Shown: in pieces, positions 7,549-15,920 of the stretch
Layout of the letters: each line of letters opens with the position of its first letter
Position numbering within the stretch: position 1 is the stretch's first letter
Source of the DNA: Cupriavidus yeoncheonensis
Lineage (GTDB): Bacteria; Pseudomonadota; Gammaproteobacteria; Burkholderiales; Burkholderiaceae
Direction: 5' to 3'
Assembly: GCF_905397275.1 (NCBI RefSeq)
Contig: NZ_CAJPUY010000039.1
Location: 1 to 41,551 of the forward strand
DNA: 41,551 nt
Made by a program: the position numbers and the translations under genes
The notes under the pieces: model-generated
What the model was told of the DNA's origin: nothing
Databases searched by the model: none
What the model saw: the letters and a program-made list of their open reading frames with translations, nothing else

Positions 7549-8157
7549 TTCTGTCCCCCGTTCAAAACCACTGACGTACGAATCGCCGCACGCCCCATTT
7601 GAGTTATGACGTTCTGGTCACTTTCCCAATGGCCAAGGCGTCTTTCCTTTCCTGCCTCGGGCCGCCTCGCTTGAAACCACGGGGAGCGATTCAGCGCCCT
7701 TTCCCCGGCCAAAGTTTTCCTTAATTCTGACGTAAGAAAAATCTAAGTCAATAGGGTGCAGGCCCTGAAGTCCCGCAGGCATCCGCTCAACCGCTCGGGC
7801 AATGCAGTCCCTCTTTGGACTTTGCGCGGCCTCCAAATGGCTCGCCAAAAAATCCCCGGCCGGTCGGTCGACATTTGAACCGCAAGACATTGGCGATGCA
7901 TCACGCTGTGATCTATGACTTGTGATCCCATGCTGTGGTTGCAAGCGGCTTGAGTCCCGTGGGTTTACCATGCCTTCCCGTCGTATTGACAACAAGGTGC
8001 GAGCAACTAATATGCTTCTTCCGGGTGCGATCAGACAAGCGCCCCACCAGCCAGAACCCGCGTCCGAGAGGAGTGGCAGCGTCTTTCGCCAAGCCCGCCA
8101 TGACGGACGGCAGTGAAGTCCCGTAGCACTATTTGACCAATAGCGTAGGAGACGACT
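7549..8157. other. 609-bp stretch with no supported gene
   Basis: The open frames here lack matching start signals, recognisable motifs or normal codon bias. A long minus-strand frame (7618-8394) runs through but lies antisense to the better small gene at 8158 and has a composition unlike its neighbours. A short plus-strand frame starting MPSRRIDNKVRA near 7970 was considered without support. The AT-rich patch near 7730-7760 could hold a promoter. This may be decayed sequence. Confidence 0.5.
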
Positions 8158-8388
8158 GTGCTGAGTCATCATGAGTTCGCCACCCTGGTACTGGTAAAAG
8201 ACAGCGCCGACCCGGCAGAATTGGACAGTGCGGATGTGGCGGAGCTGTGTGCGCGCCAATTGATTACGCTGGAGCGGCTCGGACCAAACCGAACCCGACC
8301 TCAGGTCACAATCCAGGGCTACGCTATTCTCAAAGCCCTCGACCGTGTTCGGGCTAGAGATTGCCGCGCACGTCCGGCGCTTCGTTGA
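8158..8388 (+). CDS. Small unrecognised protein, 76 residues
   Basis: The gene starts with GTG at 8158, preceded by a good AGGAGA site 7 bases upstream. The protein begins MLSHHEFATLVLVKD and continues with an acidic helix (AELDSADVAELCARQLITLERL) and a GYAILKAL segment. It has the look of a small winged-helix or adaptor-type protein, but that is only an impression. It stands alone between two gaps. The start signals make it more credible than the overlapping antisense frame. Confidence 0.5.
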   Translation: MLSHHEFATLVLVKDSADPAELDSADVAELCARQLITLERLGPNRTRPQVTIQGYAILKALDRVRARDCRARPALR

Positions 8389-8439
8389 GTGCATCGCGCC
8401 GTCCTGGTGTCCTGATCGACTCCCTCCCTCGGCCTACGG

Positions 8440-8459
8440 TTTCCGCCTCTCGGCGGAAA
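8440..8459. other. Perfect hairpin in the gap before the iron-type dehydrogenase
   Basis: TTTCCGCC and GGCGGAAA form an 8-bp stem with loop TCTC. No T-tract follows on either strand, so it is not an obvious terminator. It lies in a 316-bp gap (8389-8704) that otherwise shows no gene. Confidence 0.45.
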
Positions 8460-8602
8460 GGCATTACCCGGCAACGCCAATACGGGCCGGCGCGGCGCAG
8501 CAGATTGCAATGCAAGGATTTGAACGCTGAGACTCCTAGGGCCTGCTCGCGCTCGCCAAGGACTGGCAATCGTTCCACAGCCCGGATCCGCCGAACCAAT
8601 GG

Positions 8603-8625
8603 TGCCATCGCAGACCGCGATGGCA
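8603..8625. promoter_or_regulatory. Perfect dyad upstream of the iron-type dehydrogenase
   Basis: TGCCATCGC (8603-8611) and GCGATGGCA (8617-8625) are exact inverted copies with 5 bases between. The dyad is 80 bp upstream of the chosen ATG, a suitable place for an operator or an mRNA leader hairpin. No T-tract follows. Confidence 0.45.
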
Positions 8626-8704
8626 GACTCTCGATCCACTGATTTCCGGACTGCGGATAGCACGCCATCATCTGGTGACTTTTCACATTCCTGAGAGATG
8701 CCAG

Positions 8705-9889
8705 ATGGAAACTATCGAGCCCAGGCGCTACCGCTTTACCGGACACGAGCGGGTTCTTCACAATGTGTCCGCCATTGAGACGCTGCCCGATGTCTTGTCG
8801 ATGTTCGGATATCGACGCGTTTTTGTCGTGTGCTCTCGCTCGATTCGCACGAAGAGCACCTTTATCGAGCGGCTGAAGGCGACACTTGGCGAACGGATTG
8901 TCGGCCTGACAGACGAAGTCGGCGAGCATTCTCCTTTATCGAATGTCCTGAAGGCTGCCAGGCAAGCACGCGATGCCGATGCGGATGTGATCGTCTCGGT
9001 TGGCGGCGGCTCAGTCATGGACATGTGCAAGGCCATGCAACTCTGCATTTCGGAAAATGCATACGACCGAGACAGCCTGCTCAGGCTGCAGTTTGTGCTC
9101 TCCGAAGATGGTACCGAGATGCTGACGACATCGCGCGCACCGGCCGCCATCCGCCAGATCGCGATTCCCACCACACTGGCCACGTCGGAATGGACGCCGG
9201 TCAGTACGCCGATCGATGACGAAACCCGGCTCAAGGCACGTTTCGTCGTCCCTGACGGCTCGCCCCAGGTCATCCTCTACGACCCCGCCTTGCTGCGCCA
9301 GACGCCTGCAAGGTTGCTGATGTCTACTGGCATCCGCGGTCTCGACCACGCCATCAACACGGCTTGCTCATCCGCCCCACATCCCTTTGCAAGCCTGCTT
9401 GCCGAGAAGGCCATCGCTCTGTACGTGCATAACTTGCCTAAACTCGTCGATGGCAGCGAGATCGATGCCTTCACGCAGTGCCAGCTGGCTACCTGGTACA
9501 CGGGTATGGGCCAGATGTCCGTGCCGCATGGATTCAGCCACTGGATGGTCCATATCATCGGTCCATATGGCGGCATTGCCCATAGCGATGCCGCATGCGT
9601 ATTGATGCTCGCCCAGGCAAAGTGGCTTGAAGGATGGGTAAAGCCACAGCACGAGCGTCTGTGTACTGCCATCGGACAACCTGGCACGCCGTTTCACGCA
9701 ATCCTTCACAACCTGCTGGTGCAGTTGGCCATGCCAACCACATTGGACGATCTTGGTCTGAGCCGCGCACGACTGGATGCCATGATCGCCCCCGCGCTCG
9801 AGCATCCAATGGTCACCCGCAACAACGTCCGGCCCATCGAAACCGAGAGCGACTTGCGGGCAGTGCTGGAGCTCGCCTGGCGCGCATAA
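8705..9889 (+). CDS. Iron-containing alcohol dehydrogenase / maleylacetate reductase-like enzyme
   Basis: A 394-residue member of the group III, iron-type alcohol dehydrogenases. The N-terminal NAD(P) domain has VIVSVGGGSVMDMCKAM near 100, the family GGGS motif. The all-helical metal domain has IPTTLATSEWTP near 160, GLDHAIN near 215, and the PHGFSH and GGIAHSD segments around 280-300 that supply His ligands. Relatives include maleylacetate reductases, which feed 3-oxoadipate to central metabolism, and short-chain alcohol dehydrogenases; sequence alone does not decide. The ATG at 8705 follows GAGAG at 8693; an in-frame upstream start at 8675 adds ten residues. The LysR gene 31 bp downstream suggests joint transcription. 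Confidence 0.88.
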   Translation: METIEPRRYRFTGHERVLHNVSAIETLPDVLSMFGYRRVFVVCSRSIRTKSTFIERLKATLGERIVGLTDEVGEHSPLSNVLKAARQARDADADVIVSVGGGSVMDMCKAMQLCISENAYDRDSLLRLQFVLSEDGTEMLTTSRAPAAIRQIAIPTTLATSEWTPVSTPIDDETRLKARFVVPDGSPQVILYDPALLRQTPARLLMSTGIRGLDHAINTACSSAPHPFASLLAEKAIALYVHNLPKLVDGSEIDAFTQCQLATWYTGMGQMSVPHGFSHWMVHIIGPYGGIAHSDAACVLMLAQAKWLEGWVKPQHERLCTAIGQPGTPFHAILHNLLVQLAMPTTLDDLGLSRARLDAMIAPALEHPMVTRNNVRPIETESDLRAVLELAWRA

Positions 9890-9920
9890 TGCCAGCTGTC
9901 GACCGCCCCCCCCTGATGCC

Positions 9921-10853
9921 ATGAAGATTGATCCCGTTTCGCTTCGGCTGTTCCTTGCAGTATCCGAGCTGGGTACGATTGCCGCCGCAGCGGAGCGGGA
10001 ACATATCGCGGCCTCGGCAGTGAGCAAGCGCATCAGCGATCTCGAAGATGCGCTGCGCACTCAGTTGCTGGAGCGCAGCAACAAGGGCATCGTGCCTACG
10101 CCGGCCGGGATCGCCCTGCAGAACCTGTCGCGCGGGATTGTGAATGACATCGAGAATATCGCCACGATGATGCAGGACTATGCCAGCGGCACCCGCGGAC
10201 TGGTTCGCATCTACGCCAACGTCTCCTCGATCGCCCAGTTCTTGCCGATGGACCTGCACGGTTTCATCGAGAAGTATCCGGACGTGCAATTGCAACTGGA
10301 AGAGCGCATCAGTACCGCGATCTTGCGGGGTGTGGCTGAGAATGCGGCTGATATCGGCTGCTTTGCGGACTTGGGCGCGGCGCCGCACGGCGTGGTCACG
10401 CTCCCCTATCGCGAGGACGACCTGGTTGTCGTAGTATCGCGGGGCCACCGGTTGGCCCGACGCAAGAAGCTGGCGGCGCCGGAGGTACTGGAACACTACC
10501 TGATCGGGCTGCAGACCGGAAGCTACATCAACATGCAACTGCTGCGAGTCGCCGGCCAGCTCGGCGTGCCGGTGAAATTCCGTATGCAGGTGAACAGCTA
10601 CGACGCCGTCTGCCTGATGGTGGAATCCGACATGGGCATCGGCATCCTGCCAGTCAGCCTGGCGCGGCGCTATGCAAAGACGATCGGCATTAGCGTGGTC
10701 GGGCTTGATGCGCCGTGGGCGCATCGCAAGCTCAATTTGTGCATCCGGTCCTACGAGGGCTTGCCGGTCGCGGCACGCCAGCTCGTCGATCACCTTTGCC
10801 CGACGGCGCATGCCATTGTCGCAGCGGCAGGCGCGACGCGTGCCCTCGCCTGA
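9921..10853 (+). CDS. LysR-type transcriptional regulator
   Basis: A 310-residue LysR protein. Its N-terminal helix-turn-helix (about 1-60) has FLAVSELGTIAAAAEREHIAASAVSKRI, with Ala-Ala-Ser-Ala-Val-Ser where Thr-Gln-Pro-Ala-Leu-Ser is more common. The effector domain spans about 90-295. It follows the iron-type dehydrogenase on the same strand, 31 bp on, and converges on the Bug gene with 5 bp between stops. It may control the dehydrogenase upstream, the Bug gene, or both. No strong ribosome-binding site is seen, so translation may be coupled to the dehydrogenase. Confidence 0.92.
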   Translation: MKIDPVSLRLFLAVSELGTIAAAAEREHIAASAVSKRISDLEDALRTQLLERSNKGIVPTPAGIALQNLSRGIVNDIENIATMMQDYASGTRGLVRIYANVSSIAQFLPMDLHGFIEKYPDVQLQLEERISTAILRGVAENAADIGCFADLGAAPHGVVTLPYREDDLVVVVSRGHRLARRKKLAAPEVLEHYLIGLQTGSYINMQLLRVAGQLGVPVKFRMQVNSYDAVCLMVESDMGIGILPVSLARRYAKTIGISVVGLDAPWAHRKLNLCIRSYEGLPVAARQLVDHLCPTAHAIVAAAGATRALA

Positions 10854-10858
10854 ACCAC

Positions 10859-11827
10859 CTAATCCACGGTTGCACCCGCAGTCTTCACGATGTCGGACCA
10901 GCGAGCCAGGTCACCACGGACGAGTGTCTCGAACTGACGCGGATCCGAAGCGAACGGCTCGCATCCCTGTTGTGCCAAGGTCTCGCGCACTTCGGCAGTC
11001 CCGAGTACCTTGCCGAGAGCAGTTCGCAAGCGAACCAGAACTGCATCCGGTGTGCTGGTGGGGGCGAACAGCCCATACCACGGTGTGGCACCAAATCCGC
11101 GTAGCGTCTCGCCAACGGTTGGCACATCGGGCATCGATGGCAAGCGTCGCTCATTGGTCACCGCCAGCACCTTGAGCTTACCGGCGCGAATAAACGATTG
11201 CGCCGACGGCAGGCTCTGCACCGACAACGCCACCTGCCCTCCCACCACGTCCGAAGCGGCGGCGGTTGCGCCCTTGTATGGCACGTGCACGAGCCGGATC
11301 CCGGCGCTGCGCTGAAGCATTTCGCCGATCAGGTGGTTCAGCGTGCCATTGCCCGCTGACGCAATCGTGATCGTATCCGGCTTCGCGCGTGCGGCTTCGA
11401 TCAGTTCCCGCACATTGCCCGGACGAAACGACGGATTCGCCACGAGCACATAGCCAGCCGTCGCCACACTGCCCACGGGCACGAAATCGCGCATGGGATC
11501 GAAGCCGGTGCGCTTGTACAACGATGGATTGATGACGTGCGCGCTGCTGACTGTGAAGAGTAGCGTGTAACCGTCTGCGGCGGCTTTCGCCACATAGGTG
11601 GTGCCAATGTTGCCGCCTGCCCCCGGGCGGTTCTCCACGACTACCTGGCGGCCCAGCTGCTCGGAGAGCTTCGTTGTCACGATGCGGGCAATGACGTCAT
11701 TGGCACCGCCCGGCGCTTGCGGAACCACTACCACAATCGGCTTCGCGGGATAGGTGTCCTGTGCCGCGGCCGTCGCCGCAAAGCCCACGGCGAGCAGGGC
11801 TGCCCATGGCGTCCTCAGGGTTTTCAT
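10859..11827 (-). CDS. Bug/TctC-family periplasmic solute-binding protein
   Basis: A 322-residue protein with a Sec signal peptide (MKTLRTPWAALLAVGFAATAAAQ) and the Bug fold: YPAKPIVVVVPQAPGGANDV at the mature N-terminus, ENRPGAGGNIG near 85 and the VPYKG loop near 185. Bug proteins bind carboxylates or amides in the periplasm; a few work with TctAB, but most, as here, have no membrane partner next to them. The ATG at 11827 has AGGAGACA before it and starts the signal peptide. It converges on the LysR gene. Ligand unknown. Confidence 0.93.
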   Translation of the reverse strand: MKTLRTPWAALLAVGFAATAAAQDTYPAKPIVVVVPQAPGGANDVIARIVTTKLSEQLGRQVVVENRPGAGGNIGTTYVAKAAADGYTLLFTVSSAHVINPSLYKRTGFDPMRDFVPVGSVATAGYVLVANPSFRPGNVRELIEAARAKPDTITIASAGNGTLNHLIGEMLQRSAGIRLVHVPYKGATAAASDVVGGQVALSVQSLPSAQSFIRAGKLKVLAVTNERRLPSMPDVPTVGETLRGFGATPWYGLFAPTSTPDAVLVRLRTALGKVLGTAEVRETLAQQGCEPFASDPRQFETLVRGDLARWSDIVKTAGATVD

Positions 11828-12131
11828 GCTGTCTCCTCTTCTGTTAGCAGCCAGGTACGAAGTGCCGTTGCCTGGTGCTCTCATAGTGAGGGACGGGCGA
11901 ATCGATGCAAATCAACATCTTGCTATCCCGCCATCGTGTGCCGAGATGGCAGAGCGGCCGGGCCTGTGCGGCATATTGAGGCAGGCGATAGCCATTGACG
12001 GAAGCATTCGTGCAACGGAGAGATCCAGGCGGAGGCCGATACCATTGCCGCAGGTCCGGACAACCGGAGGCGGCCTGCAGGGCATCCACTGCCGGCCGCT
12101 GTCGTTTCTGTCGCGCCAGGAGCCTGACCAG
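11828..12131. other. 304-bp gap between the Bug gene and the MHS transporter
   Basis: No gene is supported. It holds the upstream region of the minus-strand Bug gene and the 3' flank of the transporter. Plus-strand open frames crossing it are antisense shadows of the transporter. No clear terminator hairpin with a T-tract was seen. Confidence 0.5.
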
Positions 12132-13502
12132 TCATGCGGCGTGCCAGGTGTCTCCGCTGTCGTGCGTGGCACCCGTGTCGTCGTACTCTCGCGAGATGTC
12201 CTTGTTGGTGTAGTCACGCAGTTGCGAGGCGGCAAACACGCTGAGAGCCGCACACACGAGGACGTAGACGGCAATCGCGTACCCGGATTGGTACCTGGCG
12301 AACAGCGCCGTCGCAATCAGTGGCGCGGGGCCGCCGGCGATCACCGAGGCGAGCTGGTAGCCCATCGACGCGCCGCTGTAGCGCAGGCGTCCGGTGAATG
12401 TCTCGGCGATCAGTGCCGCCTGCGGGCCGTACATCATCGAGTGCGGAACCAGCGAGAGCACGATCGCGGCGAACACCCACATCGGGTTGCGGGTGTCCAC
12501 CATCGCGAAATACAGGAAGCCGAACACCCCCACCGCCACCGCGCCGGCGATGTACATGCGGCGCCGCCCCCAGACGTCGGACAGATGGCCAAAGAACGGA
12601 ATGGTGAAGAACTCGAGTACCGCGGCAGCGAGCACGGCGGTCAGCAGCAGGTTCCGCGACATGCCCAGCGTCATGACGCCATAGGTGAACACAAAGGCCG
12701 TGAAGATGTAGAACGGCGCTTGCTCGGCCATGCGGACCAGGGCCGACAGCAAGATGTCCTTCGGCTGGCGCCGGATCACCTCAAGCATCGGGGTCTTCTC
12801 GATCCGGTGTTCGGCCAGCAGCCGCGCGAAGACCGGCGTCTCGAGGATGTTCAGGCGGATATAGAGCCCGATCGCGACCAGCACGATGCTGAGGAGGAAC
12901 GGTACGCGCCAGCCCCAGGTCAGGAACTGGTCCCCGGCCAGCGAGCTCATCGCCAGCACCGCAAGGTTGGCCAGGAACAACCCGGCTGGCACCCCGAACT
13001 GCGGCCAGGACGCGACCAGGCCGCGATGCGCATCGGAGCGTGCCCATTCCATCGACATCAGCACCGAGCCTCCCCATTCCCCGCCCACGCCTACGCCCTG
13101 GATAAAGCGCAGCACCGTCAGCGCCACCGCGCCCCAGATGCCGATCCGTGCATAGGAAGGCACGAACGCAACGGCAAATGTAGCCAGCCCCATCAGCAGC
13201 AGCGTGGCAACCAGGGTGGCCTTGCGGCCGATGCGATCGCCGTAATGCCCGAAGATCGCTGCGCCGACCGGCCGGGCGATGAAGCCGACCGCGTAGATCA
13301 GGAACGCCTGCAGCGTCCCGACGAGTGGATTGGATTCGGGAAAGTACAGCTTGGCGAACACCAGGCCGGTCACCGTGCTGTACAGGAAGAAGTCGTACCA
13401 CTCGATCGTGGTACCCACGGTGCTGGCGATCACAGCGCGGCGCAACTGGCGCCGTGCCTCCGTTTCGGATAGGGGCATCGCCCCTGCTTGCAAGGGATCC
13501 AT
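12132..13502 (-). CDS. MHS-type major facilitator (metabolite:proton symporter)
   Basis: A 456-residue inner-membrane transporter with about twelve hydrophobic segments. The first-segment signature IEWYDFFLYSTVTG and the GHYGDRIGRK loop after TM2-3 place it in the metabolite:H+ symporter (MHS) group with ShiA, ProP, KgtP and CitA. These import organic acids or compatible solutes by proton symport. The ATG at 13502 follows GGGGGAACGC and gives a normal N-terminus; a longer frame to 13769 would run through the operator into the next gene. It is divergent from the MarR-GNAT gene, with a perfect inverted repeat in the shared region. Substrate is probably that of the DadA-like enzyme, by inference. 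Confidence 0.93.
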   Translation of the reverse strand: MDPLQAGAMPLSETEARRQLRRAVIASTVGTTIEWYDFFLYSTVTGLVFAKLYFPESNPLVGTLQAFLIYAVGFIARPVGAAIFGHYGDRIGRKATLVATLLLMGLATFAVAFVPSYARIGIWGAVALTVLRFIQGVGVGGEWGGSVLMSMEWARSDAHRGLVASWPQFGVPAGLFLANLAVLAMSSLAGDQFLTWGWRVPFLLSIVLVAIGLYIRLNILETPVFARLLAEHRIEKTPMLEVIRRQPKDILLSALVRMAEQAPFYIFTAFVFTYGVMTLGMSRNLLLTAVLAAAVLEFFTIPFFGHLSDVWGRRRMYIAGAVAVGVFGFLYFAMVDTRNPMWVFAAIVLSLVPHSMMYGPQAALIAETFTGRLRYSGASMGYQLASVIAGGPAPLIATALFARYQSGYAIAVYVLVCAALSVFAASQLRDYTNKDISREYDDTGATHDSGDTWHAA

Positions 13503-13604
13503 TTTGCGTTCCCCCGAAAGGCGATATACCGGTATAGACAGTTCAGCGGCGGATGGCGTTCCTGCTGCGCCGCGGTGAGAAACGACATCCCGGCAAGTCA
13601 AAAC

Positions 13605-13633
13605 TTGCACAAGTTGCGTCTCGCAACTATATT
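13605..13633 (+). promoter_or_regulatory. Sigma-70 promoter of the MarR-GNAT gene
   Basis: TTGCAC at 13605-13610 and TATATT at 13628-13633 are spaced 17 bp and each matches the consensus closely. Transcription would start near 13640, about 25 bases before the TTG start codon at 13666. The two operator dyads sit in the spacer and just after the -10 box. Confidence 0.75.
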
Positions 13634-13652
13634 GGTTGCGAGACGCAACTTG
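13610..13652. promoter_or_regulatory. Double operator: perfect 18-bp inverted repeat
   Basis: CAAGTTGCGTCTCGCAAC (13610-13627) and its exact reverse complement (13635-13652) are separated by TATATTG. Each arm also contains a dyad of its own, GTTGCG-N3-CGCAAC, at 13613-13627 and 13635-13649. The dyad centres are 22 bp apart, about two helical turns, so two MarR dimers could bind the same face. The arms flank the -10 box of the plus-strand promoter. Autorepression and control of the divergent transporter are the likely role. Confidence 0.8.
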
Positions 13653-13665
13653 TGGGAGCATCCCC

Positions 13666-14637
13666 TTGGACCTGATCGATATTCCGGACAAATCGCGGGA
13701 AGCGACGATTCTCGAACTTCGGGAGTTCTCCCGAAGACTTGTCCGCGAACTTGGCTTCATGCGCGCCACCCTGGCCGATAGTGAACTTGCGCCGTCCGCC
13801 GTTCACGCGATCATCGAAATCGGGGTGAAGCCAGGTATCAGCGCAAAGGATCTGGGCAACATCTTGCGGCTGGACAAATCGAACACGAGCAGACAGGTCG
13901 CGAGGCTGGAGGCTGGCGGACTTGTGGAGCGCAAGATCGCAATCGGGGATGCCCGTTCGTCAGAGCTGTACTTGACGGAGGCGGGGCAGAAACTTCGAAA
14001 GAAAATCGACCGTTTCGCGACAGACCAGGTATCCAACGCGCTTCGACGGATGGTTCCCGCCGACCAGCAGGCGCTGGTTCGTTCTCTCGCGCTGTACGCC
14101 GACGCGCTCGCACGAGACAACCCGGTCAAAGCCGGGCGTGAAGGTGCCATGGCCGCACGGATTCTGGAGGGCTACCAACCCGGCTGCATTGGTGACGTCG
14201 CGAGCTTGCACGCGCGCTTCTACGCGGAGCACTGGGGCTTCGGCGCATTCTTCGAAAAGAAGGTGGCGACGGAGCTTGCCGAGTTTGTCGGCACGCTGCC
14301 AGCCGACGGCAAGGCGCTATGGCTCTATGCCGAAAATGGCCGGTCGCTCGCCTCCCTCGCGATCGACGGGGACGATAAGACGGGCATCGCCCATTTGCGC
14401 TGGTTCATCGTGGACGACTCATTGCGTGGTTCAGGTGTTGGACGGCAACTGATGTCACACGCGATGAAGTTTGTCGACGAGAGATATAGCGAGACCTACC
14501 TCTGGACGTTCAAGGGCCTCGATGCGGCACGCCATCTGTACGAGTCATTCGGCTTTCAATTGATGGACGAATCAGAGGGGACGCAATGGGGAACCAAGGT
14601 CATCGAGCAGCGATTTAGTCGTTGCGTCGCGGCATGA
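13666..14637 (+). CDS. MarR-family regulator fused to a GNAT acetyltransferase domain
   Basis: A 323-residue two-domain protein. Residues 1-145 form a MarR winged helix, with SAKDLGNILRLDKSNTSRQVARLEAGGLVER as recognition and wing region and TEAGQKL after it. Residues 150-320 form a GNAT domain with the acetyl-CoA loop RGSGVG at 254-259 and LYESFGF near the end. I chose the TTG at 13666: it has GGGAG 8 bases upstream and follows the promoter, whereas an upstream TTG at 13636 lies inside the operator. The last codon overlaps the next gene by ATGA. MarR-GNAT fusions are known, but what they acetylate is mostly unclear; the ligand may be an amine or amino acid handled by the neighbouring oxidase. 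Confidence 0.9.
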   Translation: MDLIDIPDKSREATILELREFSRRLVRELGFMRATLADSELAPSAVHAIIEIGVKPGISAKDLGNILRLDKSNTSRQVARLEAGGLVERKIAIGDARSSELYLTEAGQKLRKKIDRFATDQVSNALRRMVPADQQALVRSLALYADALARDNPVKAGREGAMAARILEGYQPGCIGDVASLHARFYAEHWGFGAFFEKKVATELAEFVGTLPADGKALWLYAENGRSLASLAIDGDDKTGIAHLRWFIVDDSLRGSGVGRQLMSHAMKFVDERYSETYLWTFKGLDAARHLYESFGFQLMDESEGTQWGTKVIEQRFSRCVAA

Positions 14638-15875
14638 CCAGGGACATTGTGGTACTTGGCGCCGGCATGGTGGGCGTATGCACAGCGTTGGCACTGCGCC
14701 AGCGTGGCCATGCGGTGGTGTTGGTCGATCGACAGGCACCCGGCAGAGAAACCTCTTACGGCAACGCCGGCATTATCCAGCGAGAGGCTGTGCAACCCTA
14801 TGCCTTTCCGCGCGAATGGCAGGCTATCCTGCGCGTTGCCCTGCGCCAGGGCAACGATGTGCACTACCATCCCGGCGCGCTGGCACACCTGTCACCGGCG
14901 CTGGTGCGTTACTGGCGCGAGTCGGCGCCCGATCGCTATGCTTCCACCGTGACTGCCTACAGCGCGCTGATCCGCCACTGCCTGAGCGAGCACGATCGAC
15001 TGATCACGCTCGCCGGCGCACAGGAACTCGTGAGCAAATCGGGATGGCTGCAGGCCTACCGCACGGCGCAGGCATTCGATCGGGCGGCGCAGGAGGCCAC
15101 CACCGTCGCGCGTGTCCATGGCCTGAACTGCCTTGTTCTCGATCAGACTGGCACAGCCGCCATGGAGCCGGCCCTGTACGGGCGACTCGCGGGCGCGATT
15201 CACTGGCGCGATCCGTGGACGGTCGCCGATCCGGGCGAGCTGGTCACGCGCTATGCCGAGCTCTTCGGGCGCGAGGGAGGTGAGTTTCGCCGTGGAGATG
15301 CCACTACCCTGAAGCCGACCGCAGCAGGCTGGACCGTGACCACGGAAGATGGTCCGCTGAGCGCAGCCAATGCAGTGATTGCGCTCGGCCCATGGGCTTC
15401 GACCCTGATCCAGACACTCGGCTATCGCTTTCCACTGTTCGTCAAGCGTGGCTATCACCGCCACTATGCGGCCGAGCCGATGCCCCGGCTGCCGCTGCTC
15501 GACGTCGAAAGAGGCGTCATGCTGGCGCCGATGCGGCGCGGCCTGCGCCTGACTACGGGCGCCGAATTTGCCCTGCGCGATGCGCCACCGACCCCGGTCC
15601 AGTTGGGACGGGCTGAAAGCTACGCGCGCGAGCTGGTGCGGCTGGGGCCTCCGACGGAGGTCCAGCCGTGGCTCGGTGCACGCCCCTGCGTGGCGGACAT
15701 GAAGCCCATTGTCGGCAAGGCACCACGTCATCCCGGCCTGTGGTTCCACTTTGGGCATGGCCATCAGGGCTTCACGCTGGGACCGGTCACAGCGCGCCTG
15801 CTCGCCGAACTGATCGACGGCGAGCCGCCCTACCTGGATCCCCTGCCTTATGATCCAATGCGGTTTGCATCCTGA
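14634..15875 (+). CDS. DadA-like FAD-dependent amino acid/amine oxidoreductase
   Basis: A 413-residue flavoprotein of the DAO/DadA family. The N-terminus has the FAD Rossmann motif GAGMVG with VVLVDR closing the second strand, followed by ETSYGNAGII, which is typical of DadA-like D-amino acid dehydrogenases. Near the C-terminus are GARPCVADMKPIVG and the GHGHQGFTLGP motif that closes the FAD site. The family oxidises D-amino acids, N-methyl amino acids or related amines to the keto or imino form. The ATG at 14634 overlaps the MarR-GNAT stop, so the two are translationally coupled. Substrate not determined. Confidence 0.92.
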   Translation: MTRDIVVLGAGMVGVCTALALRQRGHAVVLVDRQAPGRETSYGNAGIIQREAVQPYAFPREWQAILRVALRQGNDVHYHPGALAHLSPALVRYWRESAPDRYASTVTAYSALIRHCLSEHDRLITLAGAQELVSKSGWLQAYRTAQAFDRAAQEATTVARVHGLNCLVLDQTGTAAMEPALYGRLAGAIHWRDPWTVADPGELVTRYAELFGREGGEFRRGDATTLKPTAAGWTVTTEDGPLSAANAVIALGPWASTLIQTLGYRFPLFVKRGYHRHYAAEPMPRLPLLDVERGVMLAPMRRGLRLTTGAEFALRDAPPTPVQLGRAESYARELVRLGPPTEVQPWLGARPCVADMKPIVGKAPRHPGLWFHFGHGHQGFTLGPVTARLLAELIDGEPPYLDPLPYDPMRFAS

Positions 15876-15920
15876 GATACAACAGCGTGGCAGGCAGCTT
15901 CGTTAGCACCCCCGCAGCGC

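Noticed and set aside
7618..8394. Minus-strand frame of 258 codons in the sparse region
   Set aside because: No recognisable domain, odd residue mix and no good ribosome-binding site; it overlaps a better small gene on the plus strand.
11754..13472. Plus-strand open frame of 572 codons opposite the MHS transporter
   Set aside because: Its composition is extreme in His, Arg and Gln, and the minus strand encodes a clear twelve-helix transporter.
13636..13665. Earlier TTG start for the MarR-GNAT gene
   Set aside because: It lies inside the operator and at or before the expected transcription start; the TTG at 13666 has a ribosome-binding site.
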